Assembly (NCBI RefSeq): GCF_000422365.1
Contig: NZ_AULQ01000008.1
Span: 62,001 to 126,000, forward strand
Direction of reading: 5' to 3'
Length of the DNA stretch: 64,000 nucleotides
DNA from: Mesoflavibacter zeaxanthinifaciens DSM 18436
GTDB lineage: Bacteria; Bacteroidota; Bacteroidia; Flavobacteriales; Flavobacteriaceae
The notes beneath the pieces were generated by a model, which made no database searches, was not told the DNA's origin, and saw only the letters and a list, made by a program, of their open reading frames with translations. The stretch's first letter is position 1; the number at the start of each line of letters is the position of its first letter. A program made the translations under genes and the position numbers. Below, in pieces: positions 34,350 to 44,426 of this stretch.

Positions 34350-34412
34350 CGCATAAAAATGCGTTTTAAAACGCTAAATTAATTTGTCATTCTCATGAAA
34401 ATGAGAGCCTAA
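34350..34412 (+). promoter_or_regulatory. Structured gcvP leader with overlapping hairpins
   Basis: Hairpin 1 CGCAT/ATGCG (34350-34363) and hairpin 2 GCGTTTTAAAACGC (34361-34374) share GCG, so they cannot form together. Hairpin 3 TCTCAT-GAAA-ATGAGA is at 34391-34406. Two tiny ORFs (MRFKTLN at 34359, MKMRA at 34395) are embedded. No known glycine riboswitch features were recognised. Confidence 0.35.
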
Positions 34413-34425
34413 CAACACAACACTA

Positions 34426-37275
34426 ATGAACACAAACGCTTTTGCTTTGCGCCATATTGGTCCAAGAGAAAATGACATTAAAGAAATGTTACAAACAATA
34501 GGTGCAGAAAGTATTGAACAACTAATTTACGAAACCATTCCTTCTAACATTCGTCTTGAAAAAGATTTAGGTTTAGATGAAGCTATGACGGAATATGAGT
34601 ATTCTACACACATTAATAATTTATCTAAACTTAACAAAACGTACAAGACTTACATTGGTTTAGGCTATCATCCAACAATTTTACCGGCTGTTATACAGCG
34701 TAATATTTTAGAAAATCCAGGTTGGTATACTGCTTACACACCTTACCAAGCAGAGATTGCACAAGGTCGTTTAGAAGCCTTATTAAACTTCCAAACCATG
34801 ATTACCGATCTTACCGGTATGGAACTTGCAAACGCCTCTTTACTTGACGAAAGTACTGCTGCTGCAGAAGCTATGAGTCTTTTATTTGCTGTTAGAGAAA
34901 GAGCACAAAAAAAAGAAAATGTAAATAAGTTTTTTGTTTCAGATGCTGTTTTACCTCAAACCATTTCGGTTTTAAAGACACGTGCGCTTCCTATCGGAAT
35001 TGATTTAGTAATCGGTGACGAAAACACATTTGATTTTTCATCAGAATACTTCGGTGCTATTGTTCAGTATCCTGGTAAAAACGGACAAATTACAGACATT
35101 AAAACATTTATTGCTAAAGCAAATGAAAACAATATAAAAGTTGCAGTAGCAGCAGATATTTTAAGCTTAATTAAGCTTGAAGCTCCAGGACAATTTGGTG
35201 CCGATGTTGTTGTTGGTACAACACAACGTTTTGGTATACCAATGGGTTACGGTGGTCCTCATGCTGCTTATTTTGCAACAAAAGAAGCTTATAAACGTGA
35301 TATTCCTGGTCGTATTATAGGCGTTACCAAAGACGCTAACGACAACCGTGCATTACGTATGGCGCTTCAAACAAGAGAGCAGCACATTAAGCGTGATAGA
35401 GCAACATCTAACATTTGCACAGCACAAGTTTTACTAGCGGTAATGGCAGGTATGTATGCTGTTTACCATGGTCCAAAAGGCTTAACTTTTATAGCAAATA
35501 AAGTTCATAATAGTGCTTCTACCTTAGCGTCTACCCTTTCAAAAATGGGATTAGAACAAACAAACACATCTTTCTTTGACACTTTACAAGTCAAAGCTAA
35601 TGCTGCTAAAGTAAAAGAAGTAGCAGAAAACAATGAAGTTAACTTCTACTATCAAGATGATAACACCGTTTTAATTTCTATTAACGAAACAACTTCAATT
35701 TCTGATTTAAATGAAATTGTTAAAATTTTCGCTGAAGCGGAAAACAAAAAAGCAATAGAAATTTCTGAATTATCAGAAACAAACAATATAGATACAACCT
35801 TAAACAGAACAAGTGATTTCTTAACACTTGACGTATTTAATAGCTACCATTCTGAAACCGAATTAATGCGTTACATCAAAAAATTAGAGCGCAAAGATTT
35901 AGCATTAAACCATTCTATGATTTCTTTAGGATCTTGTACAATGAAGTTAAATGCAGCTTCAGAAATGTTACCTTTAAGTCAAACCAATTGGGGAAGCATT
36001 CATCCATTTGCACCGATAGACCAAACAGAAGGTTATCAAAAAGTATTAAAAGCATTAGAAGATCAATTAACAGAAATTACTGGTTTTGCAGCAACATCTT
36101 TACAACCTAACTCTGGCGCGCAAGGTGAATATGCAGGATTAATGGTAATTAAAGCGTATCACGAATCTCGTGGTGATCATCACCGTAACATCTGTTTAAT
36201 TCCTAGTTCTGCTCACGGAACAAACCCTGCTAGTGCCGTAATGGCTGGTATGAAAGTGGTTGTTACAAAAGCAGACGATAATGGAAACATTGATGTAGAA
36301 GACTTACGTAATAAAGCTGAGTTGCACTCAGATAATCTTGCTGCTTTAATGGTAACTTACCCATCTACACACGGTGTGTATGAGTCTGCTATTAAAGACA
36401 TTACAAAAATTATCCATGATAATGGCGGACAAGTTTACATGGATGGTGCAAACATGAATGCCCAAGTAGGATTAACAAATCCTGGTAATATTGGCGCAGA
36501 TGTATGTCACTTAAACTTACATAAAACGTTTGCTATTCCTCATGGTGGTGGCGGACCTGGTGTTGGCCCAATTTGTGTAGCTAAGCAATTAGCTCCGTTT
36601 TTACCTGGTAATCCAATTATAAAAACTGGTGGTGATAATGCTATTACAGCAATATCTGCAGCTCCTTTTGGAAGTTCTTTAGTCTGTTTAATTTCTTATG
36701 GATATATTAAAATGTTAGGTACTGAAGGTTTAAGAGCATCTACAGAGATTGCTATCTTAAACGCTAATTACATCAAACATCGTTTACAAGGCGCTTTTGA
36801 AACTTTATATTCTGGTGAAAGAGGTCGCGCAGCTCACGAAATGATTATAGACTGTAGACCATTTAAAACTAACGGTATAGAAGTAACAGATATCGCAAAA
36901 CGTTTAATGGATTACGGTTTCCACTCGCCTACTGTATCATTCCCTGTTGCAGGAACAATGATGATTGAACCAACAGAAAGTGAAAGTAAAGCCGAAATGG
37001 ATCGTTTTTGTGACGCCATGATTTCTATTAGAAAAGAAATTGATGCTGTAACTAAAGAAGACGAAAATAACCCGCTAAAAAATGCACCTCATACTTTAGA
37101 TATGCTAACAAGTGACGAATGGTTACTACCATACTCTCGTGAAAAAGCAGCATATCCTTTAGAGTATGTTAAAGAAAATAAATTTTGGCCTTCTGTACGT
37201 CGTGTAAATGATGCTTATGGAGATCGTAATTTAATCTGTACTTGTGCGCCAATAGAAGAATATATGGAAGCATAA
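34426..37275 (+). CDS. gcvP: Glycine dehydrogenase (aminomethyl-transferring), P-protein
   Basis: 949 residues: the fused, homodimeric type with both N- and C-terminal halves. The N-half starts FALRHIGPRENDIKEML and contains TPYQAEIAQGRLEALLNFQT; the C-half holds the PLP lysine Lys700 in LNLHKTFAIPHGGGGPG. GcvP decarboxylates glycine and passes the aminomethyl group to lipoylated GcvH. gcvT and gcvH are not adjacent, but lipA lies 15 kb away in the window. Transcript end coincides with the hairpin preceding the KAS III gene. Confidence 0.97.
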   Translation: MNTNAFALRHIGPRENDIKEMLQTIGAESIEQLIYETIPSNIRLEKDLGLDEAMTEYEYSTHINNLSKLNKTYKTYIGLGYHPTILPAVIQRNILENPGWYTAYTPYQAEIAQGRLEALLNFQTMITDLTGMELANASLLDESTAAAEAMSLLFAVRERAQKKENVNKFFVSDAVLPQTISVLKTRALPIGIDLVIGDENTFDFSSEYFGAIVQYPGKNGQITDIKTFIAKANENNIKVAVAADILSLIKLEAPGQFGADVVVGTTQRFGIPMGYGGPHAAYFATKEAYKRDIPGRIIGVTKDANDNRALRMALQTREQHIKRDRATSNICTAQVLLAVMAGMYAVYHGPKGLTFIANKVHNSASTLASTLSKMGLEQTNTSFFDTLQVKANAAKVKEVAENNEVNFYYQDDNTVLISINETTSISDLNEIVKIFAEAENKKAIEISELSETNNIDTTLNRTSDFLTLDVFNSYHSETELMRYIKKLERKDLALNHSMISLGSCTMKLNAASEMLPLSQTNWGSIHPFAPIDQTEGYQKVLKALEDQLTEITGFAATSLQPNSGAQGEYAGLMVIKAYHESRGDHHRNICLIPSSAHGTNPASAVMAGMKVVVTKADDNGNIDVEDLRNKAELHSDNLAALMVTYPSTHGVYESAIKDITKIIHDNGGQVYMDGANMNAQVGLTNPGNIGADVCHLNLHKTFAIPHGGGGPGVGPICVAKQLAPFLPGNPIIKTGGDNAITAISAAPFGSSLVCLISYGYIKMLGTEGLRASTEIAILNANYIKHRLQGAFETLYSGERGRAAHEMIIDCRPFKTNGIEVTDIAKRLMDYGFHSPTVSFPVAGTMMIEPTESESKAEMDRFCDAMISIRKEIDAVTKEDENNPLKNAPHTLDMLTSDEWLLPYSREKAAYPLEYVKENKFWPSVRRVNDAYGDRNLICTCAPIEEYMEA

Positions 37276-37307
37276 TAGCTTTTGGGCATCGTATATAATA
37301 TAAATTC

Positions 37308-37377
37308 AAATCTGTCTTTTTATTTAGTAGCTAGTATATTTGTATATTAGTAAAAAATAAAAAGACAGATTTTTTTT
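37308..37377 (+). terminator. Long inverted-repeat terminator abutting the KAS III start codon
   Basis: AAATCTGTCTTTTTATTT (37308-37325) pairs perfectly with AAATAAAAAGACAGATTT (37355-37372); the 29-base interior also pairs (CTAGTATA/TATATTAG). T8 follows and ends at the base before ATG 37378. It should stop transcripts from gcvP. The TATATTTG promoter box lies in its loop. Confidence 0.75.
37335..37342 (+). promoter_or_regulatory. TAnnTTTG -7 box in the terminator loop (KAS III operon)
   Basis: TATATTTG sits in the hairpin loop. A start near 37348 would give a leader of about 30 bases that contains the right arm only and so cannot form the terminator. Confidence 0.5.
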
Positions 37378-38436
37378 ATGACTATAAAAATTACTGGAAC
37401 TGGAAGTTATATTCCAGAAAATATTGAAAAGAACGAAGACTTTCATAAACATGAGTTTTTAAATGTAGACGGTTCCCAAATCAATTCCCCGAACGAAGTT
37501 ATTGTTGAAAAATTTAAAGCAATAACAGGTATTGTTGAAAGACGCTACGCAGACGATAAGTTAATAGCTTCCGATTTAGGTTTTCTTGCTGCAGAAAAAG
37601 CTATAGAAGACGCTAAAATTGATAGGGAAGATATAGATTACATTATCGTAGCACACAATTTTGGAGACGTTAAAAAAGATGCGATCCAAAGTGATATTTT
37701 ACCTTGTTTAGCAACCAGAGTAAAACATAAACTCCGCATTAAAAACCCTAAATGTGTTGCTTATGACATATTATTTGGTTGTCCTGGTTGGATTGAAGGT
37801 ACCATCCAAGCACAAGCATTTATAAAAGCTGGAATGGCAAAAAAATGTTTAGTAATTGGCGCCGAAACATTATCTAGAGTGGTAGATAAACACGATCGTG
37901 ATAGCATGATTTACAGTGATGGCGCTGGCGCAACAATCATTGAAGCCACAGATGAAGAAGGTGGAATTTTAGCACACAATACCGCTAGTTTTACATACGA
38001 TGAAGCCTATTATTTATTCTTCGGAAATTCTAACAATCCAGAATTAGACAAAGATACTAGGTACATTAAAATGCACGGTCGTAAAATTTACGAATTTGCA
38101 TTAACAAACGTACCACTAGCTATGAAAGAATGCTTAGACGAAAGTGGTGTAGATATAAAAGACGTTAAAAAAATATTGATCCATCAAGCTAACGAAAAAA
38201 TGGACGAAGCTATCATAAAACGTTTTTACAGACTTTACAAAACTCCTGTTCCAGAAGGCATTATGCCAATGAGTATTCATAAACTTGGTAACAGTTCGGT
38301 TGCAACCGTACCAACACTTTTTGACTTAATTAGAAATAATAAATTAGAAAATCAGCAGATAGAAAAAGGAGATGTTATTATATTTGCTAGCGTTGGTGCA
38401 GGAATGCACATCAACGCTATTGTTTATAAATATTAA
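37378..38436 (+). CDS. 3-oxoacyl-ACP synthase III-like thiolase-fold enzyme
   Basis: 352 residues. The KAS III triad is present: Cys135 (FGCPGW), His269 (IHQAN) and Asn305 (LGNSS). It differs from housekeeping FabH, which has GCSGF at the active site, so the role may be starter-unit condensation in a dedicated lipid or secondary pathway. Start MTIKITGTGSYIPE fits the family N-terminus. It heads a three-gene operon with a methyltransferase (23 bases on) and a glycosyltransferase. Confidence 0.88.
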   Translation: MTIKITGTGSYIPENIEKNEDFHKHEFLNVDGSQINSPNEVIVEKFKAITGIVERRYADDKLIASDLGFLAAEKAIEDAKIDREDIDYIIVAHNFGDVKKDAIQSDILPCLATRVKHKLRIKNPKCVAYDILFGCPGWIEGTIQAQAFIKAGMAKKCLVIGAETLSRVVDKHDRDSMIYSDGAGATIIEATDEEGGILAHNTASFTYDEAYYLFFGNSNNPELDKDTRYIKMHGRKIYEFALTNVPLAMKECLDESGVDIKDVKKILIHQANEKMDEAIIKRFYRLYKTPVPEGIMPMSIHKLGNSSVATVPTLFDLIRNNKLENQQIEKGDVIIFASVGAGMHINAIVYKY

Positions 38437-38459
38437 TCCGCTGTTGCGGAAAATAACTA

Positions 38460-38987
38460 ATGTACGAAAACACATTTCCGCATAAAAGATATAAGCTTAC
38501 GTTTCAATTTTTAGAAAAACATATTTCTAAATCCGAAACCATTTTGGATTTAGGTGTAGAAAATCCGTTTACCAAAATACTAAAGGCTAACGGATTTTCT
38601 GTTAAAAACACTAAAGGTGAAGATTTAGATTTAGACACCTCAACTATAGAAAATTCTGATGCTACCGTAGTCACAGCTTTTGAAATTTTTGAACATCTAC
38701 TCTCCCCTTTTACCGTTTTAAAAAGTATAAAAGCCAATAAATTAGTAATTAGCGTACCATTGCGTTTATGGTTTTCTTCTGCTTACAGAAGTAAAACCGA
38801 TATGTGGGACAGACATTATCACGAGTTTGAAGATTGGCAATTAGACTGGCTACTAGAAAAAACTGGTTGGAAGATTATTGACCGACAAAAATGGACTAAT
38901 CCAACCAAAAAACTAGGTATTAGACCAATTTTAAGATGTTTTACGCCAAGATATTATATTGTTTATGCAGAACGAATTTCAAAATAA
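38460..38987 (+). CDS. Class I SAM-dependent methyltransferase
   Basis: 175 residues, small for the class. Motif I is ETILDLGVENPFTKILKANGF, the acidic motif II is near GEDLDLDT, and FEIFEHLLSP is the usual Ubie/UbiG-like post-motif. RHYHEFEDWQLDWLLEKTGW is the C-terminal lid. Substrate unknown. A TCCGC/GCGGA hairpin (38437-38450) lies in the gap after the KAS III gene; the glycosyltransferase starts 7 bases after the stop. Confidence 0.82.
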   Translation: MYENTFPHKRYKLTFQFLEKHISKSETILDLGVENPFTKILKANGFSVKNTKGEDLDLDTSTIENSDATVVTAFEIFEHLLSPFTVLKSIKANKLVISVPLRLWFSSAYRSKTDMWDRHYHEFEDWQLDWLLEKTGWKIIDRQKWTNPTKKLGIRPILRCFTPRYYIVYAERISK

Positions 38988-38994
38988 TTTAAAA

Positions 38995-39843
38995 ATGAAA
39001 TTCTGCATTATCATACCAGCGCATAACGAAGAAGACTCTATTGGATTAACGTTAGATTCTTTGGTTAAACAATCCTTACTTCCGCAGGAAATTATTGTGG
39101 TAAATGATAATTCTACAGATAAAACTAAAAAGATTGTTGAAGGTTTTCAGCAACAATTCAACTTTATAAAACTAGTTAATAATACCTCATCAAATCAACA
39201 TTTACCTGGTACAAAAATCATTAATGCTTTTTATAAAGGTTATGATATTGCAAACAAAGATTATGATGTGATTTGTAAGTTTGATGCCGATTTAATTTTT
39301 CCGCTTAATTATTTAGAACAGTTAGCATTTCATTTTAATAAAGATGTAACTATAGGAATGGTTGCCGGATATTGTTATATCGAAAAAAATAATCAATGGA
39401 TTTTAGAGTCTATTACTGGTAAAGATCATATAAGAGGTGCTTTAAAAACGTACACAAAATCATGTTTTGAAGCTATTGGGCAACTTAAAACATCTATGGG
39501 TTGGGATACTATCGATGAGTTATTAGCAAAGTATTTTGGTTACAAATTAGTTTTAGATGATAATCTTCATGTTAAACACTTAAAACCGACTGGCGCAAGC
39601 TACAATAAAGCTGCAAAACACCTACAAGGTGAAGCTATGTACAAAATGCGATATGGTATTACACTTACTCTTTTGACAGCTGTAAAAATGAGTTTAAAGA
39701 AAAAAAGTTGGCCTTACTTTTATAATTATTTAGTTGGTTATTTAAAAGCTACTTTTAATAAACCTGAGCGTTTAATTACTAAAGATCAAGGTAAATTTAT
39801 TAGAAACTTACGCTGGAAAGGCATTAAAGAAAAACTTTTTTAA
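38995..39843 (+). CDS. Family 2 glycosyltransferase
   Basis: 282 residues from ATG 38995, where the GT-A fold starts directly (MKFCIIIPAHNEEDSIGLTL). VVNDNSTDKT gives the nucleotide-sugar site and CKFDADLIF the DxD metal motif. No membrane helices of the polymerising type; a soluble or peripheral transferase. Last gene of the KAS III-methyltransferase-GT2 operon. Sugar donor and acceptor unknown. Overlaps the convergent nuclease gene by 4 bases. Confidence 0.88.
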   Translation: MKFCIIIPAHNEEDSIGLTLDSLVKQSLLPQEIIVVNDNSTDKTKKIVEGFQQQFNFIKLVNNTSSNQHLPGTKIINAFYKGYDIANKDYDVICKFDADLIFPLNYLEQLAFHFNKDVTIGMVAGYCYIEKNNQWILESITGKDHIRGALKTYTKSCFEAIGQLKTSMGWDTIDELLAKYFGYKLVLDDNLHVKHLKPTGASYNKAAKHLQGEAMYKMRYGITLTLLTAVKMSLKKKSWPYFYNYLVGYLKATFNKPERLITKDQGKFIRNLRWKGIKEKLF

Positions 39844-40652
39844 TCTCTTAAGCTCCAAATTTTATAATCACTTAAAGCTTCTATTTTATTTTCAACTTCA
39901 TCGTCTAATTCATGAAAGAAATCTATGCCAGTCAAAGACTCTATTTTATCTACTGAAGTTACAAATTTGTATAGAGGTTGATTAGATTCTTGATGTGGTA
40001 ATAAAAATGCAATTACTTTCGTTTTTCCTGTATTATTATCTAATATTATTTTATAAAACTGGTCAGGCACAGCAACATCTTCTTCACCAATAGTCTTAAG
40101 ATTATCTTTTAAAATTCCTCCTGTTACTACAAATACACCATCATATTTTTTTGCCCAATAACGTGTTTTTTGTTCTAAACGATTCCAGATTCCTGCATTA
40201 AAATCGTGATTTTGTGGTGAAATATTACTGGTTAAAAATGTTTCATCGTGTACTTGTTTACTATACCTTCTATCTCCTGCAGGACATAAGTGACCACGAT
40301 CGTAACCGGATTGCTTATAGTTGCGCCAATGTGCTGCGCCTGTTTTTACCGCTTTATCAATTTCAAAATATGGTCTTTTGTGTTGCTTGCTACTAAGATG
40401 AGATTTTTTAAGCTCGTAGGCAACCCATTCTGCTTGTTCATGTAATTCACTATAACTTAAACTGTAACCATTATGGTGGATTATTTGACCTGTCGTACTG
40501 CTTGGTAAAAAATATTCATTTGTATTATTTTTGACTTTCTTACCAATTTCAACTTTAGTATTCTTTTCTTGATTGTCTAAATAAAAATTATAAGAATATA
40601 TTGCTATTAAAGCAATTGCTGTTAGTAAAGAAACTTTGGTTTTATAAGTCAT
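39840..40652 (-). CDS. DNA/RNA non-specific endonuclease (beta-beta-alpha-Me, NUC family)
   Basis: 270 residues. A single N-terminal membrane anchor or uncleaved signal (about 7-23) puts the enzyme outside the cytosol. The catalytic motif is DRGH (118-121) in GYDRGHLCPAGDRRYS, followed by NISPQNHDFNAGIWNRLE with the metal-binding Asn. Nutritional degradation of extracellular DNA/RNA is likely. Promoter box TATTTTTG 22 bases before the start. Confidence 0.93.
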   Translation of the reverse strand: MTYKTKVSLLTAIALIAIYSYNFYLDNQEKNTKVEIGKKVKNNTNEYFLPSSTTGQIIHHNGYSLSYSELHEQAEWVAYELKKSHLSSKQHKRPYFEIDKAVKTGAAHWRNYKQSGYDRGHLCPAGDRRYSKQVHDETFLTSNISPQNHDFNAGIWNRLEQKTRYWAKKYDGVFVVTGGILKDNLKTIGEEDVAVPDQFYKIILDNNTGKTKVIAFLLPHQESNQPLYKFVTSVDKIESLTGIDFFHELDDEVENKIEALSDYKIWSLRD

Positions 40653-40674
40653 TTAAATCTACATTTAAAAAAAT

Positions 40675-40682
40675 CAAAAATA
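40675..40682 (-). promoter_or_regulatory. TAnnTTTG -7 box for the nuclease gene
   Basis: TATTTTTG on the minus strand, 22 bases before the ATG. Confidence 0.5.
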
Positions 40683-40691
40683 GTAATAAAT

Positions 40692-40724
40692 AAAAAAAAG
40701 ACCTTTTCGTTTTGAAAAGGTCTT
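40692..40724 (-). terminator. Terminator of the charged lipoprotein gene
   Basis: Stem AAGACCTTTTC/GAAAAGGTCTT with a GTTTT loop; the A8 run at 40692-40699 is a T8 tract on the minus strand. Confidence 0.85.
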
Positions 40725-40747
40725 CTAACTAACACAAATAGACAATA

Positions 40748-41452
40748 CTATTTCTCTTCTTCGTAATCTGCAATTTTATTCAGTTTTTCTATCTCTCTTT
40801 TATATTTTCTATTAGCCTTTTCGAAGTTTCCTTTTTCTATTTGTTTATTGTATTTTTTTATTGCTCTTTCATTAACTTTCATGTATTCTTCAACTGTTTC
40901 GGTTAACTCTTCTTGTAAATCGGCATACTTTTCAGAAACTTCCTCTATGTTTTCTTTATATTCTTTTTCTGAAACATTGGTCTCTGTCATTAACTCATTA
41001 TATTCTTTTTGAATATCTGCAACATCTTCCATAACCTCTTCTGTTTTTAACCAGTCGGGAATACTATTATCTAAAGTTGCTATGACTCCTCTTAAATTTC
41101 CTACACGTTCTTTAGTGTAAATATTGGCTTTTTTCATTTCTTCTAACTCATATGTTAGAATATTAAATTGTTGCCATCCGTCAAAACCTACAATTCCAGC
41201 TTCGGTAGTTTGGTAGTTAATATTTCTACCATCATTCATAGCATACTCTTTAGACATGACTTGATCTGATTGCATGATATAATCATTTTCTGATTTACTA
41301 TCTGAAGCGTTGTCCATTTCGTTTTCTAAATCTTCTACTTGTTCTTCTACAGTATCTACTTCTGTATCTTTTGTCTTATAATCATTTTTACAAGACATAA
41401 ATGCTAAACCAGATACTACTAATGTTGTTGTTACTAACTTAATTGATTTCAT
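40748..41452 (-). CDS. Charged coiled-coil lipoprotein, unknown function
   Basis: 234 residues from the ATG at 41452. It starts with a lipoprotein signal ending at Cys21 (GLAFMSC). An upstream ATG at 41485 lies within a TAGTTTTG promoter box (41483-41490) and is rejected. The mature protein is highly charged, with Glu/Lys heptads (EEYMKVNERAIKKYNKQIEK) and little hydrophobic core, likely an extended coiled coil in the periplasm. No family recognised. Confidence 0.75.
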   Translation of the reverse strand: MKSIKLVTTTLVVSGLAFMSCKNDYKTKDTEVDTVEEQVEDLENEMDNASDSKSENDYIMQSDQVMSKEYAMNDGRNINYQTTEAGIVGFDGWQQFNILTYELEEMKKANIYTKERVGNLRGVIATLDNSIPDWLKTEEVMEDVADIQKEYNELMTETNVSEKEYKENIEEVSEKYADLQEELTETVEEYMKVNERAIKKYNKQIEKGNFEKANRKYKREIEKLNKIADYEEEK

Positions 41453-41482
41453 AGTTTTTAGTTTTTTTGGTTTATATACCTC

Positions 41483-41490
41483 CAAAACTA
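41483..41490 (-). promoter_or_regulatory. TAnnTTTG -7 box for the charged lipoprotein
   Basis: TAGTTTTG on the minus strand, 30 bases before ATG 41452; it overlaps the alternative start. Confidence 0.45.
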
Positions 41491-41632
41491 ATGGTAACTT
41501 TTATGTAGTAGAAATTTTAAAACATAAACTAATCCTAAAAATTTATTGAAAATTAACAGAAACAAACTAACCTTTAACTTTTTCTGAAAATATTATGTTA
41601 ATACATAAATTATATTCAAATGTCAGTCAAAT

Positions 41633-41667
41633 AAAAAAGCTCTAAAAATTAACTTTTTAGAGCTTTT
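41633..41667 (-). terminator. valS terminator
   Basis: Perfect 14-bp stem AAAAGCTCTAAAAA/TTTTTAGAGCTTTT, 5-base loop, 21 bases past the valS stop; A/T flanks give a T-run on the minus strand. Confidence 0.85.
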
Positions 41668-41688
41668 AGTAAAGTATATTTATTAAGT

Positions 41689-44325
41689 CTATTGCATGCT
41701 AGCTAAACTTGCTTTAATTGTTTCAATCTTAGCTAACGCATCTGCTTCTTTCTTTTTCTCACTAGCTACAACTTGTTCTGGTGCATTATTTACAAAACGG
41801 TCGTTGGATAGTTTTTTCTGTACCGATTTTAAGAAACCTTCAGTATAATTTAACTCTTCGGTTAACTTTTTAATTTCGGCTTCAACGTCTATAGCACCAA
41901 CCATTGGTACAAAATATTCGTTAGATTTTACTCTAAAGGTTAAAGCACCTTCAACAGCTTCATCTACATACTCAATCGCTTCAAGATTACCCATTTTTTG
42001 GATAATCGCATCAAACGTAGTAGATGCTTTTTCGTTATTTATTACCGAAAATCCAATCGCATCCTTAAACGCAATGTTCTTTTCTTTTCTAATAGTACGA
42101 ATACCCGAAATCACTTCTGAAGCAAAATCAAATTCTGAAATCAAGGTTTCGTTTATTGCTTTTGTTGTTGGCCAACTCGCTACAATTAGAGCTTCTTCTG
42201 GCGTACGATCTTTTATGTAATGCCATAAATCTTCAGTTAAAAATGGCATAAACGGATGTACAATTTTTAAGTTATCTTCAAAAATCGAGATAATTGCATT
42301 ATACGTTTTAGCATCTATTGGTTGTTGGTATGCTGGTTTTACCATTTCTAGTAACCAACCGCAAAAATCGTCGTAAATTAACTTGTAAATAGCCATTAAC
42401 GCATCGCTTAAACGGTATTTACTAAAGTGATCTTCAATCTCGATTAATGCTTTTTGGAATTTAGATTCGTACCATTCTATTGCAATCTTACTTGCTTCTG
42501 GTTGCTCAATGCTTTCTGAAACTTCCCAACCATCAACTAAACGATAGGCATTCCAGATTTTGTTACCAAAACCTTTTCCTTGTTGGCACAATGATTCGTC
42601 AAACAATAAATCGTTTCCTGCTGCGCTGCTTAATAGTAAACCAACACGAACACCATCGGCGCTGTATTCTTCAATAAGTTTTAATGCGTCTGGTGAGTTT
42701 CCTAAAGATTTACTCATTTTACGACGTTGCTTATCACGTACCAATCCTGTTAAGTATACATTCTGAAAAGGTTTTTCATCTTTATACTCGTAACCAGCAA
42801 TTATCATACGTGCTACCCAAAAGAATAAAATATCTGGACCAGTTACTAAGTCGTTTGTTGGGTAATAGTATTTAATGTCTTTGTTTTCTGGATTGCGAAT
42901 ACCATCAAAAACCGACATTGGCCACAACCATGATGAGAACCAAGTATCTAATGCATCGGTTTCTTGACGTAAATCTTCAGCTTTAAGTGAAGAATTTCCT
43001 GTTTTATCTTGAGCAAGTTTTACTGCATCTTCAATAGTTTCAGCAACTACAAAATCTTCTTTTCCGTCACCATAATAAAACGCAGGAATTTGTTGTCCCC
43101 AAAGTAATTGACGCGAAATATTCCAATCGCGGATGTTTTCCATCCAGTGACGATAGGTGTTTTCGAACTTTTTTGGGAATAGTTTTATATCGGCATCTTC
43201 ACCTAAAACTGCTTCTATTGCTGGTTTTACCAAGTCTTCCATTTTTAAGAACCATTGGTCGCTTAACCTTGGCTCTATAACTGCTTTGGTACGTTCTGAC
43301 GTACCTACCTTGTTAATATGTGTTTCAGTTTTAACTAAAACACCATTTTCTTCTAACTCTTTAGCTATAGCTTTACGTACAGCAAAACGATCTTGACCTT
43401 CATAGTGTAAACCGTAGCTGTTTAAAGTTGCATCTTCATTAAAAATATCTACTACTTCAAGATTATGCTTATCTCCTAGCATCTTGTCGTTTTCGTCATG
43501 CGCTGGTGTTACTTTTAAACAACCTGTACCAAATTCTAAATCTACATAGTCATCTTCAATAATAGGGATTACACGGTTGCAGATTGGTACAATTGCTTTT
43601 TTTCCACGTAAGTGAACAAAACGCTCGTCATTAGGATTAATACAAATTGCTGTATCACCAAAAATGGTTTCAGGACGTGTTGTAGCAATAGTTAGCGTAT
43701 CGTCGCTACCTTCAATTTTATACTTTAAATAGTATAGATTTCCTTGCTTTTCTTCGTAGATAACTTCTTCATCCGAAAGTGTTGTTTTTGCTTCTGGATC
43801 CCAATTTACCATACGATAACCGCGATAAATTAAGCCTTTATTGTATAAATCTACAAAGACTTTAATTACGGCTTCGCTCATATCGTCATCCATAGTAAAC
43901 TTAGTACGATCCCAATCGCAAGAGCAACCTAGCTTTTTTAATTGCTCAAGGATTACGCCACCATATTCGTGCGTCCAATCCCAAGCATGTTTTAAAAACT
44001 CGTCTCTAGTTAAATCATTTTTATCTATTCCTTGTGCTTTTAATTTTGCTACAACTTTTGCTTCTGTAGCAATAGATGCATGATCTGTACCTGGTACCCA
44101 ACAGGCGTTTTTACCTTGTAAGCGCGCACGACGTATTAATACATCTTGAATGGTATTATTTAACATATGTCCCATATGTAATACTCCTGTTACGTTTGGA
44201 GGCGGAATAACTATGGTGTATGGTTCTCTTTCGTCAGGTTCTGAATGAAAATAATTATGTTTCATCCAATAGTCATACCACTTATTTTCTACGGATTTTG
44301 CATCATATTTTGATGGGATACTCAT
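41689..44325 (-). CDS. valS: Valine-tRNA ligase
   Basis: 878 residues. Class I signature [16 protein letters not shown] (HIGH region) and [13 protein letters not shown] (KMSKS region), a CP1 editing domain ([15 protein letters not shown]), and the C-terminal coiled-coil arm ([19 protein letters not shown]) typical of ValRS. Charges tRNA-Val and edits threonyl-tRNA-Val. TATTTTTG box 30 bases upstream. Confidence 0.97.
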   Translation of the reverse strand: MSIPSKYDAKSVENKWYDYWMKHNYFHSEPDEREPYTIVIPPPNVTGVLHMGHMLNNTIQDVLIRRARLQGKNACWVPGTDHASIATEAKVVAKLKAQGIDKNDLTRDEFLKHAWDWTHEYGGVILEQLKKLGCSCDWDRTKFTMDDDMSEAVIKVFVDLYNKGLIYRGYRMVNWDPEAKTTLSDEEVIYEEKQGNLYYLKYKIEGSDDTLTIATTRPETIFGDTAICINPNDERFVHLRGKKAIVPICNRVIPIIEDDYVDLEFGTGCLKVTPAHDENDKMLGDKHNLEVVDIFNEDATLNSYGLHYEGQDRFAVRKAIAKELEENGVLVKTETHINKVGTSERTKAVIEPRLSDQWFLKMEDLVKPAIEAVLGEDADIKLFPKKFENTYRHWMENIRDWNISRQLLWGQQIPAFYYGDGKEDFVVAETIEDAVKLAQDKTGNSSLKAEDLRQETDALDTWFSSWLWPMSVFDGIRNPENKDIKYYYPTNDLVTGPDILFFWVARMIIAGYEYKDEKPFQNVYLTGLVRDKQRRKMSKSLGNSPDALKLIEEYSADGVRVGLLLSSAAGNDLLFDESLCQQGKGFGNKIWNAYRLVDGWEVSESIEQPEASKIAIEWYESKFQKALIEIEDHFSKYRLSDALMAIYKLIYDDFCGWLLEMVKPAYQQPIDAKTYNAIISIFEDNLKIVHPFMPFLTEDLWHYIKDRTPEEALIVASWPTTKAINETLISEFDFASEVISGIRTIRKEKNIAFKDAIGFSVINNEKASTTFDAIIQKMGNLEAIEYVDEAVEGALTFRVKSNEYFVPMVGAIDVEAEIKKLTEELNYTEGFLKSVQKKLSNDRFVNNAPEQVVASEKKKEADALAKIETIKASLASMQ

Positions 44326-44354
44326 CTTTGGAATAGTTTTTGAATTATAGTTGA

Positions 44355-44362
44355 CAAAAATA
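44355..44362 (-). promoter_or_regulatory. TAnnTTTG -7 box for valS
   Basis: TATTTTTG on the minus strand, 29 bases before the valS ATG. Confidence 0.5.
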
Positions 44363-44426
44363 CTTATTATTCTGTTTTTGTGAAATTATATAGCAGATTA
44401 ATGCACCGTTAAATTATTCAAAAGTA

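Noticed and set aside
34338-34425. Glycine riboswitch ahead of gcvP
   Set aside because: The leader is only about 80 bases and lacks the conserved tandem aptamer features; only local hairpins are visible.
42480-44083. Several plus-strand ORFs opposite valS
   Set aside because: They are antisense shadows of a well-supported 878-codon gene, with no promoter or family motif.
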